Origin: Peromyscus leucopus
Lineage: Eukaryota > Chordata > Mammalia > Rodentia > Cricetidae
Direction: 5' to 3'
DNA length: 64,000 nucleotides
Assembly: GCF_004664715.2 (NCBI RefSeq)
Contig: NC_051075.1
Coordinates: forward strand, 35,999,495-36,063,494
The position numbers and the translations under genes are program-made. Below the pieces are notes generated by a model. That model saw only the letters and a program-made list of their open reading frames with translations, was not told the origin of the DNA and searched no databases. Positions within the stretch are counted from its first letter, which is position 1; every line of letters begins with the position of its first letter. Below are positions 35,260-46,479 of the stretch, piece after piece.

Positions 35260-35434
35260 GATTTATTTGTTTGTTTGTTATGTATACAATGTTCTGCCTG
35301 CATGCCCAGAAGAGTGCACCAAGTCTCATCATAGATGGCTGTGAGCCACCATGTGGTTTCTGGGAATTGAACTCAGGACTTCTGGAAGAGCACCCAATGT
35401 TCTTAATCTCTGAGCCATCTCTCCAGCCCCCCAC
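35260..35434 (-). mobile_element. B2 SINE, full length
   Basis: Antisense B2: 'gttctgcctgcatgcccaga', 'ggctgtgagccaccatgtgg', 'aattgaactcaggacttctg', 'tgagccatctctccagcccc'. Flanked by near-identical 'aaataaatttttaaaa' and 'aaataaattcttaaaa', a target duplication placed in the tail of the B4. Confidence 0.95.
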
Positions 35435-35569
35435 AAAATAAATTCTTAAAAATTATTTTTAAGTGTAAAATTTTGAATTGTTTTAAACTTGGTTTTTTGT
35501 TTTTTTGTTTTTGTTTTTGTTTTTTTTAGTTAAAGGTATTTAATCTATATCAGTAATACCAAACACAGG

Positions 35570-36170
35570 TAAGCATATAAAAATACAAATGCTTACACTT
35601 TTCTGGTAGGAATGCAAACTACAGTGGCCTCCTTGGGAAGCAATTTGCCATTATTTTTAAACTTTTAACATTTATACACAACTTACCAATCTCAGTCCTA
35701 GGAATGTACCCAAGAGAAATGAAAACATTTATCTAATGAATCTTATAATTGAATATACAAAAAAATTACTCATATTAGCAAAACCACTGGAAACTATCCA
35801 AATGTTCATTTTAATGACTGCATAAAAATGGAGTTTTTACTTAGCATATGCTAAGTAAAAGAAATCACAAAGAAATAGCTATTTTCTTCTTATTGCCTTC
35901 AAATCAAATTTCTGAATCCTAAATGGCAACGTTCCAGAAAGAGAAATGAGATAATATAGAAATACATGCAGAACTATACATAGTCACAGCTTGGGAGATA
36001 TTTTTATGATGTCAATTTTCCCAAATACAAGCTACATATTCTATACATTCTCAATCAAATCCAAGAAGCTTATGTTACATAAATCATCAAGCAATTCTGA
36101 AAGATAAATAGAAATGCAAAGAGACTAAAATAAGCAAAGGATGTTGAAAAAGTATAACAAATTGATTACA
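35570..36170 (+). mobile_element. Ancient L1 ORF2 fragments, partly repeated
   Basis: The first part (to about 35860) follows ORF2 C-terminal order ('tctggtaggaatgcaaacta', 'cagtcctaggaatgtaccca', 'gaaactatccaaatgttcat'). From about 35930 the sequence steps back to an earlier ORF2 segment that also occurs at about 33890-34090 ('aatacatgcaga', 'caatcaaa', 'ccaagaagc'). So a second copy or a duplicated segment follows. Confidence 0.6.
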
Positions 36171-36870
36171 CTAGGGTTGAGTAAAACTCAATCCCAGTGT
36201 TGAGTTTTTCTCTCTACTCTAAAAATGCAAACCTGTAAAAAGAAAATGCAAGGCTTGAGGTGTCAGAAGTAAGATAATGGGCTGACTATGGAGGTACACA
36301 AAGAAACCTGTGAAATAAAGTGTTCTGATATCATTTTAAGAATAGTTCTATTCTCCTTCAAAACTTTATTTAAAATTATTTAATTAAATTTAAACTATAT
36401 GCAGTACAATTTTTATCTAAACTCAAACTCAGCTAAAATCTTTGGGACACTAACACCTGAGACCACAAAATATCTTCACTGACTTTTAGAATTAATGTTA
36501 ATTTTCTAGAAATGAAAATCATCTCACCTTGTAAACCATATCTGTAAGGCACCGACTAACTTCACTTTCACAAGAGGTGACCACACATTCACTTGGCCTG
36601 GACAGTCCTATCTTATTATTGTTGTCCTAACAGGATAATTTTTAACGTTACCCTCTTTCAATTTCAAAGCTATCCCAGTATTTATAGTGTTTATCGCTCC
36701 TTGTCGTTATCATCAGCAAATTAATAGCCTAACAGTCTCAAATTCAGACTTTCTCATTCACAACTTCTAATTTTACACTGAATCTCACTCTTCTAACACA
36801 GAGGGGCAAATGAGAATTACATCTACAAATCATCTCGTCAATTACATTTAGTAAATTGCTAACCACAAGA
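36171..36870. other. Unique AT-rich sequence, no gene seen
   Basis: No repeat or gene recognised. Confidence 0.4.
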
Positions 36871-37051
36871 TCTCTTACACACATACACACACATAGGTAT
36901 GCAAATATGCATACACTCATTCACACATAGGCATAAGCATGCATACGTACACACACAGCACACATGCCCACATACCTATGCTCACACAAACATATGGTCA
37001 TACATACCTACTCACACACCACACATACATACATACATACATACATACATA
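36871..37051. repeat. Impure CA/CATA low-complexity tract
   Basis: Degenerate CACA and CATA motifs ending in a pure run of CATA units (about 37025-37050). Confidence 0.9.
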
Positions 37052-37339
37052 AATGCTTATTTATAAAAACGTGTATGTGTACGAGGAGTTCACATCTAGA
37101 GAGTCTCTGCTTCCCATAAGTCAGCAGATAGTGACATAGTTTGTGTAACAAACGTCAAGAAAATGATCTCTGAGCATCCTCCCAGCCACATCACCCACAC
37201 TGTTTAATTCTCTACATCTCAGAATTTTCTGTGTCACTAAACCATTCTCCTTATGTATCAAATGACTTCTTTTAGGTTGAGATAACCAAAACTCTGCATG
37301 TCAGCATTTCAGAAGCAATTTAGTAGATACTATGATGAC

Positions 37340-37770
37340 ATTATGACTCTACAGAATTCTGGAATCTCAACCTCCAGAATATTAGAATGTGACCTTACTT
37401 AGAAATGGGGTTGTGTCCGTTGTAATTAGTTAGGGTAACATCTTAATAAGTGAGCATAATCCAATGTGACTAGCATTGTTATACAAAGAGGAGAGATGCA
37501 GAAACAACGTACAAAGAGAAGACAGCCAACAAGACACTAATGGAGTCAGAGCGAAGCAATGCATCTGCAAGCCAAGGGACAGTAAGGATTGCAACCAAAT
37601 ACCAGTAGCTACAAGAGGGAAAGAACCTCCTGCCCTGCAGGTGACAGAGGACTGCAGACTGCTTGATTTTGGACCTGGGGCTCCACAACCTTATGACAAT
37701 ATTTTTCTAAAAATCGAAGCCAAGCAATCAATGTTCTTTACTTCAGCAATGTCAAGCTAATCCAAGACGT
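37340..37770 (+). mobile_element. MLT1-class MaLR LTR
   Basis: Clear sense MLT1 order: 'ctcaacctccagaatattag', 'aatgtgaccttacttagaaa', 'ataatccaatgtgactagca', 'atctgcaagccaagggacag', 'accagtagctacaagaggga', 'gattttggacctggggctcc'. The 94-codon frame across it is LTR sequence, not a gene. Confidence 0.85.
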
Positions 37771-37975
37771 GAACTACTTAGTAAATTCTCAAATACTGTG
37801 ATTATATAGCTTTTCCAAATGTGTCCATTTATGCTCAAACACTGGCTTAATATTAATTTTATTAACTTCTCACCAGCATCACCAATTAAAGGAGAATCTG
37901 GTCTCACACCTAGCTTTCATAGGAATTTAAATAGTCCAAGACTTTTGTAAATTATAGTCTCCCTCCAGAAACACT

Positions 37976-38358
37976 TTGCTTTCTGTTGCTGTGATAAACA
38001 CCATGACTGAAAGCAAGCTGGAGAGAAAGTGTTTATTTTACCTTACAGCTCATAGTCCATCAAGAAAGCTAAGTCAGGGCAGGAACTCAAGCAGAAGCAG
38101 GAGCAAGAACCATGGCTTGTTTCCAAGGCAAGAACTTACTAGCTTGCTTCCAAGGTACCTTTCTTATATCTCCCAGGACCACCTGCGCAGAGGTGGCTCC
38201 ATCCACAGTAGTCTGGGCTCTCCCACATCAATAAACCACCAAGAAAATGCTACACAGATGTACCTAAAGGCCAATCTGATGGAGGCAACTTTCCAACTGA
38301 GGCTCCCTCCTCCCAAGTGACTTGAATTTGTATCAAGTTGACAGAAACTAACCAGTAC
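37976..38358 (-). mobile_element. MaLR/ERVL-like LTR
   Basis: 'gctttctgttgctgtgataa', 'acaccatgactgaaagcaag', 'aaggccaatctgatggaggc', and 'gtatcaagttgacagaaact'. Same family as 8572-8970. The 114-codon plus frame is repeat-derived. Confidence 0.75.
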
Positions 38359-39235
38359 ACCCCTCCTCGTGGGTCCACCATCATAACACAGACAAGCATA
38401 TATCTGCCTTTGCAGCTCAGGAAGACCAACAACATATGCTCTGACTCTGTGGGCCAGTCAAAGAAGAGACAGAAGAGTGATCCCAGGACAAACAAGAGAG
38501 GCCTCTGTTTTCACCTTTGATTCCCACAGGTGATTCCTGACAAGGCCATTGAAGTTTATCATGTGTTTTTCTGGCATCCTACCATACATAGCACCAGCCA
38601 AACAGCATTAGATATTGTTTACATGGAACATTATACCTGTGGCTCCAGGGAATCAACTATTTTATACTTTCCCACTAGTCAGGAGAAAACAAAATTATAA
38701 CTTGACAATAATCAGAATTGCATGCTGTCCACATTAGGAGCAATGGAATAGATCAGTGGTTGTCAGTTATCTCTTCAGTTAGATAGATGGCCTCCCTTAG
38801 AATGTCAGAATCAGAGATGGGTGTCTTTAACCACAGCACTCACTCAATGTAAAAATCTCCCTGTAAGGAATAAGAAAGTGGGCATAGTAAAATTAAGAAT
38901 GACTGCTATAGTTTCCAATATGGTTATCACTTGATCTGGAAATAGGTTGCATGTGTGTATGTGTTTATACAGGAAGAGTTTCTGAATAGAACCCATTGAA
39001 TAGTCTTATTTTTTTTAGTCTTCTTTTTGTTTTTTTATGATATATACAAGGTAAATCTAATTATTTTAAGTGTTCAGTGGCCTTAACATGTTCACATTGT
39101 TGTGAAGGTTTCACCATTTATTCGTTCCACTGAAAACATGAATTCTTTACTTATTGAACAATAGTATTCCATTTCTTCTTTCTGAATATGAGCCATTTTA
39201 TAACAGATGTCTGAAAGAAAATTCATCAGACAACT
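38359..39235. other. Mostly unique; weak old L1 signal at 39020-39190
   Basis: No gene. 'agtgttcagtggccttaaca' and 'ttcacattgttgtgaaggtt' near 39070-39110 resemble an ancient L1 3' region, but only weakly. Confidence 0.4.
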
Positions 39236-39715
39236 CCAATAAACTAAATAAACTGAGGACATGGCTGCTCCAATGTATAGTTGAGGGAAAGGTTTTTATT
39301 GTAGATGTGAGGGAGATACAGCCAGAGACATCTGGAAGAGTCCTGAGCAGGGAGGAAAAACAGCATACTGAACAGGACAGCAGACGGAACCAGACCATGA
39401 GAGGAGGAGTTCAGGGAGCAAGAGAAGACAACAAAGAGCGTGTGGGCAAAGGAGACCAAGAGAGGAAGAAAAGAAAGAAAGAGCATAGCCAAACTGGCAG
39501 GGTTATAAGATAACGAGAGGCTAGGGGAGGGAAGCCCATGAGCTGGAGAAGTTTAAAGCAGGGGTGGGGTGAGAACTGCTGAGAAGAGCCTGATGGACTC
39601 TGTCACAGGTGCCTGTGATACCCAGAGCACAGAGGCCCACGTGGGCTTAGGTATGCCAATAGACACCACAGATAGCCCTTTGTCCCCAGTTTCTTTTGGG
39701 CCTCACATTAAAATA
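39236..39715. mobile_element. Unnamed rodent interspersed repeat
   Basis: 'ggctgctccaatgtatagtt', 'gagggaaaggtttttattgt', 'gatgtgagggagatacagcc' and a purine-rich body resemble a common rodent medium-copy repeat, possibly an LTR. I cannot name it. The 119-codon plus frame (39154-39513) is polar, purine-driven and repeat-derived. Confidence 0.45.
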
Positions 39716-39796
39716 TTATCTTACACAACCAACATCTACTAAATATTTGCTCAGCATTTCAGCACTTCTTTGTGCCTCCCAACAAATGGCTGCCTA

Positions 39797-39985
39797 GAGG
39801 TTTGAAAGATGGCTAAGAATGATTTCTGCTCTTCTGAGGACCAGAGTTTGATTTAAGAGCCCACAGCTACCTCTAACTTCATCTCTAGAGGATCCAGCGC
39901 CCTCTTCTGGCCCCTGATGGCACCTGCATGCATGTGGATATACACACAGATATACATACATATACAAAAATAAAAAATAAAATAA
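39797..39985 (+). mobile_element. B3-type SINE
   Basis: 'ggtttgaaagatggctaaga', 'gcgccctcttctggcccctg', 'acctgcatgcatgtggatat' and an 'aaaaataaaaaataaaataa' tail. Diverged. Confidence 0.8.
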
Positions 39986-40230
39986 TACCTTATTTTAATT
40001 GTCCACTAAATTAAAAGCTATTCTTAAAACCACTTTTACATTTATAATAGCATTGTATATATTATATAGCAGTTTTCTCTGAGATTAAAACCTTCCACTT
40101 TACAGAGAAACTTTTTAAGACAGGATGTTAATGGGAAGTGAAAAAACAGGATATTTTAGGACAGGATGTTTACTGTTTACAAGGAGGTGAAGTAGCATAA
40201 TGTAGTGGGGAGAGGTAACAGAACCTAGAG

Positions 40231-40413
40231 CAGTATTCTCAACCTTCCTAATGCTGCGACCCTTTAATACAGTTCTTCATGTGGTAATCCCCAACCATAA
40301 AAGTATTTCATTGCTATTTCATAACTGTAATTTTGCTATTGTTATGAATTGTATTATAAATATCTGATATGTGACCCCTGTAGGGGTTTCAACCCAAAGG
40401 TTGAAAACCACTG
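40231..40413 (+). mobile_element. URR1 hAT DNA transposon, near full length
   Basis: Begins 'cagtattctcaaccttccta' and ends 'ggttgaaaaccactg', giving matched terminal inverted repeats. Flanked by 8-bp 'acctagag' and 'gcctagaa', a worn hAT-type target duplication. Non-autonomous, with no transposase. It depended on an hAT transposase in trans. Confidence 0.92.
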
Positions 40414-41094
40414 GCCTAGAAGGAGGGCTCTCGGTACACTGGGTCTAAGTTCACAGCCTGTGAATCTGTGAAAAGTCACATTCTACTGTTTTGCCATCCA
40501 TATCCTGATCCCTTTTAGTTCATTTCACTTCAATCCCAGAACCTGGACCAATTCGTTCTTCTTTGAATAAAGGAATAAAATAGTACAAATCCTGACTAAG
40601 AACTTTGGTTAAAAAGGAATAAAATTGTCTGAATCCTGACTGGGACTTCAGGACATGCAGGACTTCCTGTAGGCATCGCCCAGCAGCATGTGGTTCCTCT
40701 TGAAACATAGGCCTGTAATGTCTCCTTTGTTTTTCAAACATTATTTTGTTGTTGTTGTTGTTGTTGTTTGTTGTCAATACCCTTACAGTGCTATGTATCT
40801 CACTCTTATTATGGCTACTTTGAATGTGAAGTTTGGCTACTTAGTGATGCAAAGCTTATACCCTCAGTAGATTTCACTTCAGTAAGTGTAAAGGACTCCA
40901 ACACTGTCAAATTGTCACATTTTACATGCAAGGATGTTTCATAAAGCTCTTTGGACCATCTTTGCAAGTTAAGTTATCCAGTCTCGGGCATATTCTGAAT
41001 TCCAAGACTATTCAGAAAGCCGCTGAACTACCTGTTCTTCTAACCAGAATAAAAGTGTGTGTGTGTGTCATCAGGGTCTGACGGCTCAACACTT
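40414..41094. other. Unique sequence, no gene seen
   Basis: No gene. It contains a short TTG triplet run (about 40748-40769) that yields polyvaline or polyasparagine in short frames, and a brief TG run at 41055. Confidence 0.4.
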
Positions 41095-41345
41095 TAGGGG
41101 CCTAATGTCCATGCAGTCCTTTTCAGTGACTAATCCGGACCTCATTTGCATTAATAGCCTTAACCCCAGTCACGGGTTTAATTTGTTTAAAACTATATTT
41201 AGGCCTTTGGGAGCCTCTATAATGAATTTCATTAAACAGAAAGATTATATAATGTACTCTTTTATGATTAATTAACTCTCTATAAAGATAGTAATTATAA
41301 TTAAACTCATAATTTGGTTCGTGCGTCATTATCATAATAATTGAT
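41095..41345. promoter_or_regulatory. Candidate conserved enhancer, POU and homeodomain motifs
   Basis: A compact block with an octamer-type core, 'cctcatttgcattaatagcc', several TAAT/ATTA cores ('atgattaattaact', 'gtaattataattaaactc') and almost no repeat character. Retained CpG pairs ('acgggttt', 'ttcgtgcgtc') suggest constraint. The function is inferred from motif content only. The two short frames over it are not convincing. Confidence 0.4.
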
Positions 41346-41525
41346 CAAGTCTTTCTACCCCACAAGCCTTCAAAAACTGCAATGCGTGTGAAACAGAAAC
41401 AACCCTAAATCATCAAAAGAAGGCAGCTTTCACACACACTTCACAATCCACTGTGCCTTTCTAGTCTTTCCAACCAATGGCCTCTTTTTTCACTATTACA
41501 ATTTCTTTCCCCCTAAGCACTTTTA

Positions 41526-41779
41526 TTATAGAAAAGATGACAATACGTTTGTCTGTGACCGTTCATATTTCAGACGGGAAAGACTGTATAGTTTAGGCAT
41601 ATCTGGCGGTTCTGCCTTTAAAACACAAGTTACTTCCTTTAGCTCTTCAAGCTTGTAGCCGTGGATCTGAGCCACAATACTAAATACATGGACACCATTC
41701 ATCAGAGGTTCCATGACATACACACTTTCAGGATCACAACTAATGTGAGACAGCATTGGCATTGGACAAGGTGAATACC
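41526..41779 (-). CDS. Candidate 3'-terminal coding exon, unknown gene
   Basis: Minus-strand frame with protein-like composition. From the methionine codon at 41762 it runs 78 residues, including stretches such as 'CDPESVYVMEPLMNGVHVF' and 'GYKLEELKEVTCVLKAEPP', to tandem stops (TAA TAA) overlapped by AATAAA at 41522-41527. Upstream is a T tract of about ten bases followed by CTGCAG, a textbook-looking splice acceptor. If that AG is used, the first in-frame codon would be TGA. Using the next AG, four bases on, the frame is open from 41779. Codons keep several CpG pairs. I do not recognise the protein or any domain. It could also be a conserved non-coding block or a decayed exon. Confidence 0.3.
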
Positions 41780-41899
41780 CTCACTGCAGAAAAAAAAAAC
41801 GAGGAGGAAGACTTTTCCCATGCTGACTGCTCACTGATGACACCCACACCAACACAAATGCCCACCAGGAGTCATAATTAACCTCAACGCAGAGCCCCG

Positions 41900-42200
41900 T
41901 TCTGGATTTTCACATGATCTGTCCTAAAACATCAGTGTTCTTCATAGCGTGCTCTCCTATCTGGGAGCGTACACAATGGCAGCTGTGAGGAAATGCTGCA
42001 GGCAAAATAAACAGCAGCATCATTATGGCTATTTTTAGCCGACAGGATGGAGTCAGCCCCCAGCTGCTGGCTCTGCTCACACAGGCAAGCGCTGAAGCAT
42101 CAGCCTTCCGCAGCACACAGAAGCAGGCTGACTGCAATAACAGTTCCGAAGCCTTCAGAAATTCCTGACTGAGCAAGGAATTCTCTCTGTAATTGCTATA
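41900..42200. promoter_or_regulatory. Candidate conserved enhancer with MEF2, forkhead and E-box motifs
   Basis: GC-richer than its surroundings, without repeat character. Visible sites include 'ggctatttttagcc' (MEF2-like core), 'caaaataaacagc' (forkhead-like) and two CAGCTG E-boxes, plus CpG pairs. It lies just upstream, on the minus strand, of the exon candidate at 41526. The 88-codon minus frame across it is cysteine and leucine rich and not convincing. Confidence 0.4.
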
Positions 42201-42345
42201 CTCAGGTAAAAGTTTTAAAGAAATAGAGGAAGATTCGGCATGAGTAATGCAGTTCTTCTATCCAAAATCATTTCCTTAGAAGTGGACTGAATGCATATGT
42301 ATTGTAGTTACTGTAATTTCACTTTCTCAACTCATTTTCTAGTTC

Positions 42346-42347
<2 letters not shown>

Positions 42348-42390
<43 letters not shown>
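42348..42390. repeat. (CA)n microsatellite
   Basis: About 21 uninterrupted CA units. Confidence 0.97.
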
Positions 42391-42392
<2 letters not shown>

Positions 42393-42619
42393 CTTGAAAA
42401 CCTTTTTTTTTCCAAAAAGGGAAGAATAAATAAGTAAATTTTAAAACTTCACCATGAATTATTTATCTTACCCAAATGAACAGGGTTCTGTTCTGTTTCT
42501 TTAAAAATGAATGAATCTATCTAAATAATCTGGTTTTCCAACTAGTGCTGGATACCTCCTGCCCATCCCTTGCCTCCAGGCCCTGCTCTGCCACTCCCAC
42601 TGTATTCTGCCGGCTCCAG

Positions 42620-42830
42620 CCACAGACCTCCTTATGCTGGTGTATCTGCTGCCTCTGCCTGGCCTAAGCCATCTTTCAAGGCTCTGCTCAAGCATTTTCT
42701 TCTATGAGAAACCTTTCGTACTCTCCCACACAAAATTGCACTATGCAAATGTCATTCAAGCAAAAATCCATCTTTATCTCCACAGCTCGAATGCATACCA
42801 CATCAACCAAGAGAAGCTAAGGATATTGTG
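42620..42830 (+). mobile_element. L2 LINE 3' fragment
   Basis: 'gctgcctctgcctggcctaa', 'ctttcaaggctctgctcaag', 'tatgagaaacctttcgtact' follow the L2 3' end pattern (counterpart of 'tctcagctcaaatgtcacct'). Old and diverged. Confidence 0.55.
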
Positions 42831-43304
42831 TATTAGATAAATGAATGACTGAATGCCATCTTAGACATCCAGTCAGCATCAGTTAAGCCAATCACATACC
42901 CATACAGCCATCACACATCACCTGACAGGCGGTTAGTTAACTCTAGTGGAGGTGGGAAAGCCAAAAAAATGTAAAGCTAAAGACCAGCCTAATTCCATTA
43001 TTCCAGGAGAGCCTGGAATAGCATCAGTTTAATAAGAGGAAGAGACCAGAAAGCAATTGCACTTGCTTTGCTTAGGGCTTTACACAGATGTGCTCTAAGA
43101 TCTGACTTGTACTATGGAGAATGAACCAAACAGAACTGCCTGACATAAATTGAGATTTTTAGGAATGTTTCATATACACTCCAGGAAGCAACAGCAAGGG
43201 CACCATCAAATCACAGAGAAAATTTGTGAAAACCCCTATATTTGCATTTCCCACGGTCCACAGCTCATCACCATTCTCATTGGGCCATTACTGTACCAGC
43301 ATTT
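42831..43304. other. Unique sequence, no gene seen
   Basis: No repeat or gene recognised. Confidence 0.4.
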
Positions 43305-43526
43305 TAAGGCTTCTACAACTGCAATAAAGTCCATGACCAAAAGTACCATGGGAGGGAAGGGTTTATGTTATCTTGTAGCTTATAGTTTAGGAACATTTAT
43401 GGCAGGGAACCTGGAGACAAGAGCTGATGCCATGGAGGAATGTTGCCTACTGCCTTGCTCCCTATGGCTTGCTCAATCTGTTTCCCCACCTGTCCAGGGG
43501 TGGCACCACCCACAGTAAACTAAGCC

Positions 43527-43645
43527 TGTTGTGGAATATTTGTTTACACCATAAAAATGTGTCTCTGCCTAAGGCATCTTCTGATTGGTTTAATAAAGAA
43601 CTAAATGGCCAATAGCTAGGCAAGAGAGAATAGGCAGGACTTCTG

Positions 43646-43696
<51 letters not shown>

Positions 43697-43936
43697 GGTG
43701 GAGGAATCTAGGGTATGATTTTGCCAGCAGAATCAGAGCAGATGTGCTGTACTAAGAAGAGGTAACTGGGCCACGTGGCAGAACATAGATTTTAAAAATA
43801 TGGGTTAATTAAGTTATAAGAGCTAGTTGGGGAAAAGCCTAAGCTAAGGCCAAGCTGTTAAAATTAATAATAAGTCTCCGGGTCATTATTTTGGGGCTGG
43901 ACATCCAAAGATAGTCCGACAAGAAAGCTTACTACA
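43527..43936 (+). mobile_element. Class II ERV solo LTR (family A)
   Basis: TGTTGTGGAATATT start and ACTACA end. Flanks are TAAGCC and TGGGCC, a 6-bp duplication with two transitions. Body matches 5289-5636 ('gtttaataaagaactaaatg', 'ggccaatagctaggcaagag'). A pure AG array (43650-43694) has expanded inside it. Confidence 0.85.
43650..43694. repeat. (AG)n microsatellite
   Basis: About 22 AG units inside the solo LTR. Confidence 0.97.
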
Positions 43937-44080
43937 TGGGCCCTTCCATATCAATCACTGATTAGGAAAATACACACAGGTTTGCTTACAGGTCAATCTG
44001 TAGTAGCATTTTTTTCAATCAAGGTTCTCTCTTCACAATGACTCTAGTGTGTGTCAAATTGACATAAACACTAGGCAGTC

Positions 44081-44621
44081 AAACCACCTTAGGATCTTTG
44101 GGGAAATTTGGGGAATTTTTGTTTCTTTAATGGCTTTTTATCTTCCAAAATAACTATGCCTATACATTTTTATACTGAAATGAAATTATATATTGTAATC
44201 TATAACTTCCTTTTTATATCCTACTTACAATTTAGTTTCCATTAAAAGATTAGAATTCACAGAGTTTATATGTAATCTTTTCATGAAATTAAAGAGATGT
44301 TTCATAATATTAACTATAGAAAAGTTCATTTCACCCCTAAAAACAAGACCAAGAAAATGGGATCCAACTCACTGTCCACCTCCTTGCTTCCTCTCTACCT
44401 TCATGGTAGCGTGTCCCTGAGCCACCACAAGCCACTGCCCCTGGACGGTCCAACCGGAGTTTTACAAGAATGCTGTCATTGCTGCAAGATTTGAAGCAAA
44501 GACTGATGCCTGAAGTTTTGTCAGATTTAGTGAAATTTGTAGAACACAGTAATATGTTCCAATACAGAAATCACGAAGTTTCAGCACGTAGTTAAATTCA
44601 ACTTCTTAGAAAAAATATAAG
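44081..44621. other. Unique sequence, no gene seen
   Basis: No repeat or supported gene. Confidence 0.4.
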
Positions 44622-44773
44622 GGGGCTAGGCAAGGTGATCAAGTAGGTACAGGCACCTTGCTATCAAGCCTGATGACCAAAGTTGGATCCCTGGGACCCA
44701 CAGGATGAAAGGATAGACTTAGCTCCACAGGGTGCATTTGATATACAGCCATAATTACACACACACACACACA

Positions 44774-44815
<42 letters not shown>

Positions 44816-44835
44816 ACAAATGAAATAAAAACACT
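44622..44835 (+). mobile_element. B4-type SINE with (AC)n tail
   Basis: 'gctaggcaaggtgatcaagt', 'gccttgctatcaagcctgat'-like stretch, 'ttggatccctgggacccaca' and a CA array (44758-44812) followed by 'aaatgaaataaaaa'. Standard B4 layout with expanded CA region. Confidence 0.8.
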
Positions 44836-44853
44836 TCAGTAGATTTGAGAGAG

Positions 44854-45028
44854 TTCTTTTTGTTTGTTTGTTTCTGTTTTCCTTCATTCTTTGAAGCAGA
44901 GTCTCATTACTGTAACTGGGGCTGGCCTGGAACTAACTACATAACCCAAGGCCTCAAATTCATGGTGGTCCTCCTGCTTCTGCCTCCTTAGTTCTGAGGT
45001 TACAGGCATGAGCTATGCATGCAGCTTT
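44854..45028 (-). mobile_element. Old B1-related SINE, antisense
   Basis: 'gaagcagagtctcattactg', 'gctggcctggaactaactac', 'tgcttctgcctccttagttc', 'ttacaggcatgagctatgca' follow a diverged B1 in reverse. Confidence 0.75.
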
Positions 45029-45825
45029 CCTTTTACTTTTTTAGGTGCAAAATGTGGAACTATCAGAATCCTGTGTTCTTAACACCATTGTCAGTGGCCC
45101 ATGTCAAAAATTACAAACTCCCTAGAACAAGATGAATTACAGGATACAGCATAGAAAATTGTTCCATTGTTAGGTTATCAATTCAGCACATACAGCCAAA
45201 ATCAAATGCATCTAATTATTCTAGAAGTTTAATTCCATCATGGATAAAATATCATATATACTTTTGACCAAGAGCTCTGAAGAATAATTATTACACATAT
45301 CAAAGTCTGATAATCAATTAGCAAGGTTAACAGGGGGAATAAAAAATTATCCATGGAAAATTCCTTCTGAATGAATGAGTAGACTTTGCTTTTACTGTGA
45401 TATCTGGCAAGTGGTTGGCAGTCAAGGAGAAATGGTTAGAAATTTTCACAGCATTCTTATTTTCCCTTTAATATTTTTTCTATTCTGCGTTTCTCTTTCA
45501 GGAATTCTCACAGTGCTTTGACTTCTTTTTAAGACACATTTGCTTTAAAGAAAATTGGAAAAAAAATGATACAGATTTCCATGAATCCACACATGCAATC
45601 CCCCTATCTTTAACATAACAGCATGGTACACAAATTATAACCCCAGAAACAATCCTGTTTATTGTTTACATAAACAAATGATTTGTGCATGTTTTATAAG
45701 TTGTATCAAACATGTTTTTCTGTTTTAGCAGCTCATCCAGCATTCTACATTATACTTCATTGATGTGTTTCCTTATATTCTTCTTGGCTGTTCCTTGGAT
45801 TTTTATTGTTTTAGATATTTTTAAT
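45029..45825. other. Unique sequence, no gene seen
   Basis: No repeat or gene recognised. Confidence 0.4.
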
Positions 45826-46360
45826 GATTATCAACTTGATGAGATTTAGCATGACCACGGAAACATACCACTGAACTTGTTTGTGAGGGCATTGTAGAAG
45901 AAACCCATCCTCAATATGTGCACCTTCCAATGGTTGGCTTGGAAAGAGGTTCCAGAAAAAAAAGTGCATACTTGTCTGCCTGTACTTCTTCCTGAGGGAG
46001 TGTGTCTAACACTGCTGCTGCCATCCTCTGCTGATGTCCAGACTCCAGCTCCCTCAGCTTCCCAGTGTGCACACAATATCAGTGACTCTCCAGGGATCTT
46101 CCAGGCTTGCAACACTGGATTATGACGGCTGTAGCATGTCATTGTGGACTATGCAGCTACCAGCGGTTCTGTCTCTACAGTTTTGGCCTATCCAAATTCA
46201 GATTTAGGTACCATGATGTGGAGCTGTTGTTATAACAAACATGACTATGTGTTTCACTGGCACTTGGAACTGGTTTGCAGAAAGAATAAGTTGTTTGGTG
46301 CAGGGAAGTTCAAAATAGTTCAACATCTGGGTTTTAGCTCTGTTTCTTAGTGAGATTTTC
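45826..46360. mobile_element. Possible decayed ERVL/MaLR-type LTR
   Basis: Opens 'atgattatcaacttgatgag' and carries 'aaacccatcctcaatatgtg' and 'ccagggatcttccaggcttg', reminiscent of old 'tatcaacttgac' repeats. Weak assignment. The 98- and 69-codon frames across it look repeat-derived. Confidence 0.35.
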
Positions 46361-46479
46361 AGGGAAAGTTAACAAAAAAACTATGAAAAATGAGCCATTC
46401 AGTGAAAAAATAAGTTTAACTTTGGAGAAAAGGCGCATAAGTGCAGCCATAATTGTTTAAAAGATTCCTGCCATTGAAG

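Larger units (their letters stand above)
43305..44080 (-). mobile_element. MaLR/ERVL-like LTR split by a younger solo LTR
   Basis: Left half (to about 43526) has 'aagtccatgaccaaaagtac', 'gaagggtttatgttatcttg', 'ccaggggtggcaccacccac'. The right half (from about 43937) resumes with 'gggcccttccatatcaatca' and 'tgtcaaattgacataaacac'. The two halves join in the correct family order once the inserted LTR is removed. Confidence 0.8.

Noticed and set aside
39154..39513. A 119-codon charged frame
   Set aside because: Purine-rich interspersed repeat. The lysine, arginine and glutamate runs reflect base composition.
41910..42176. An 88-codon minus-strand frame in the conserved-looking block
   Set aside because: Cysteine- and leucine-rich, without splice signals. 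Better explained as a non-coding regulatory block.
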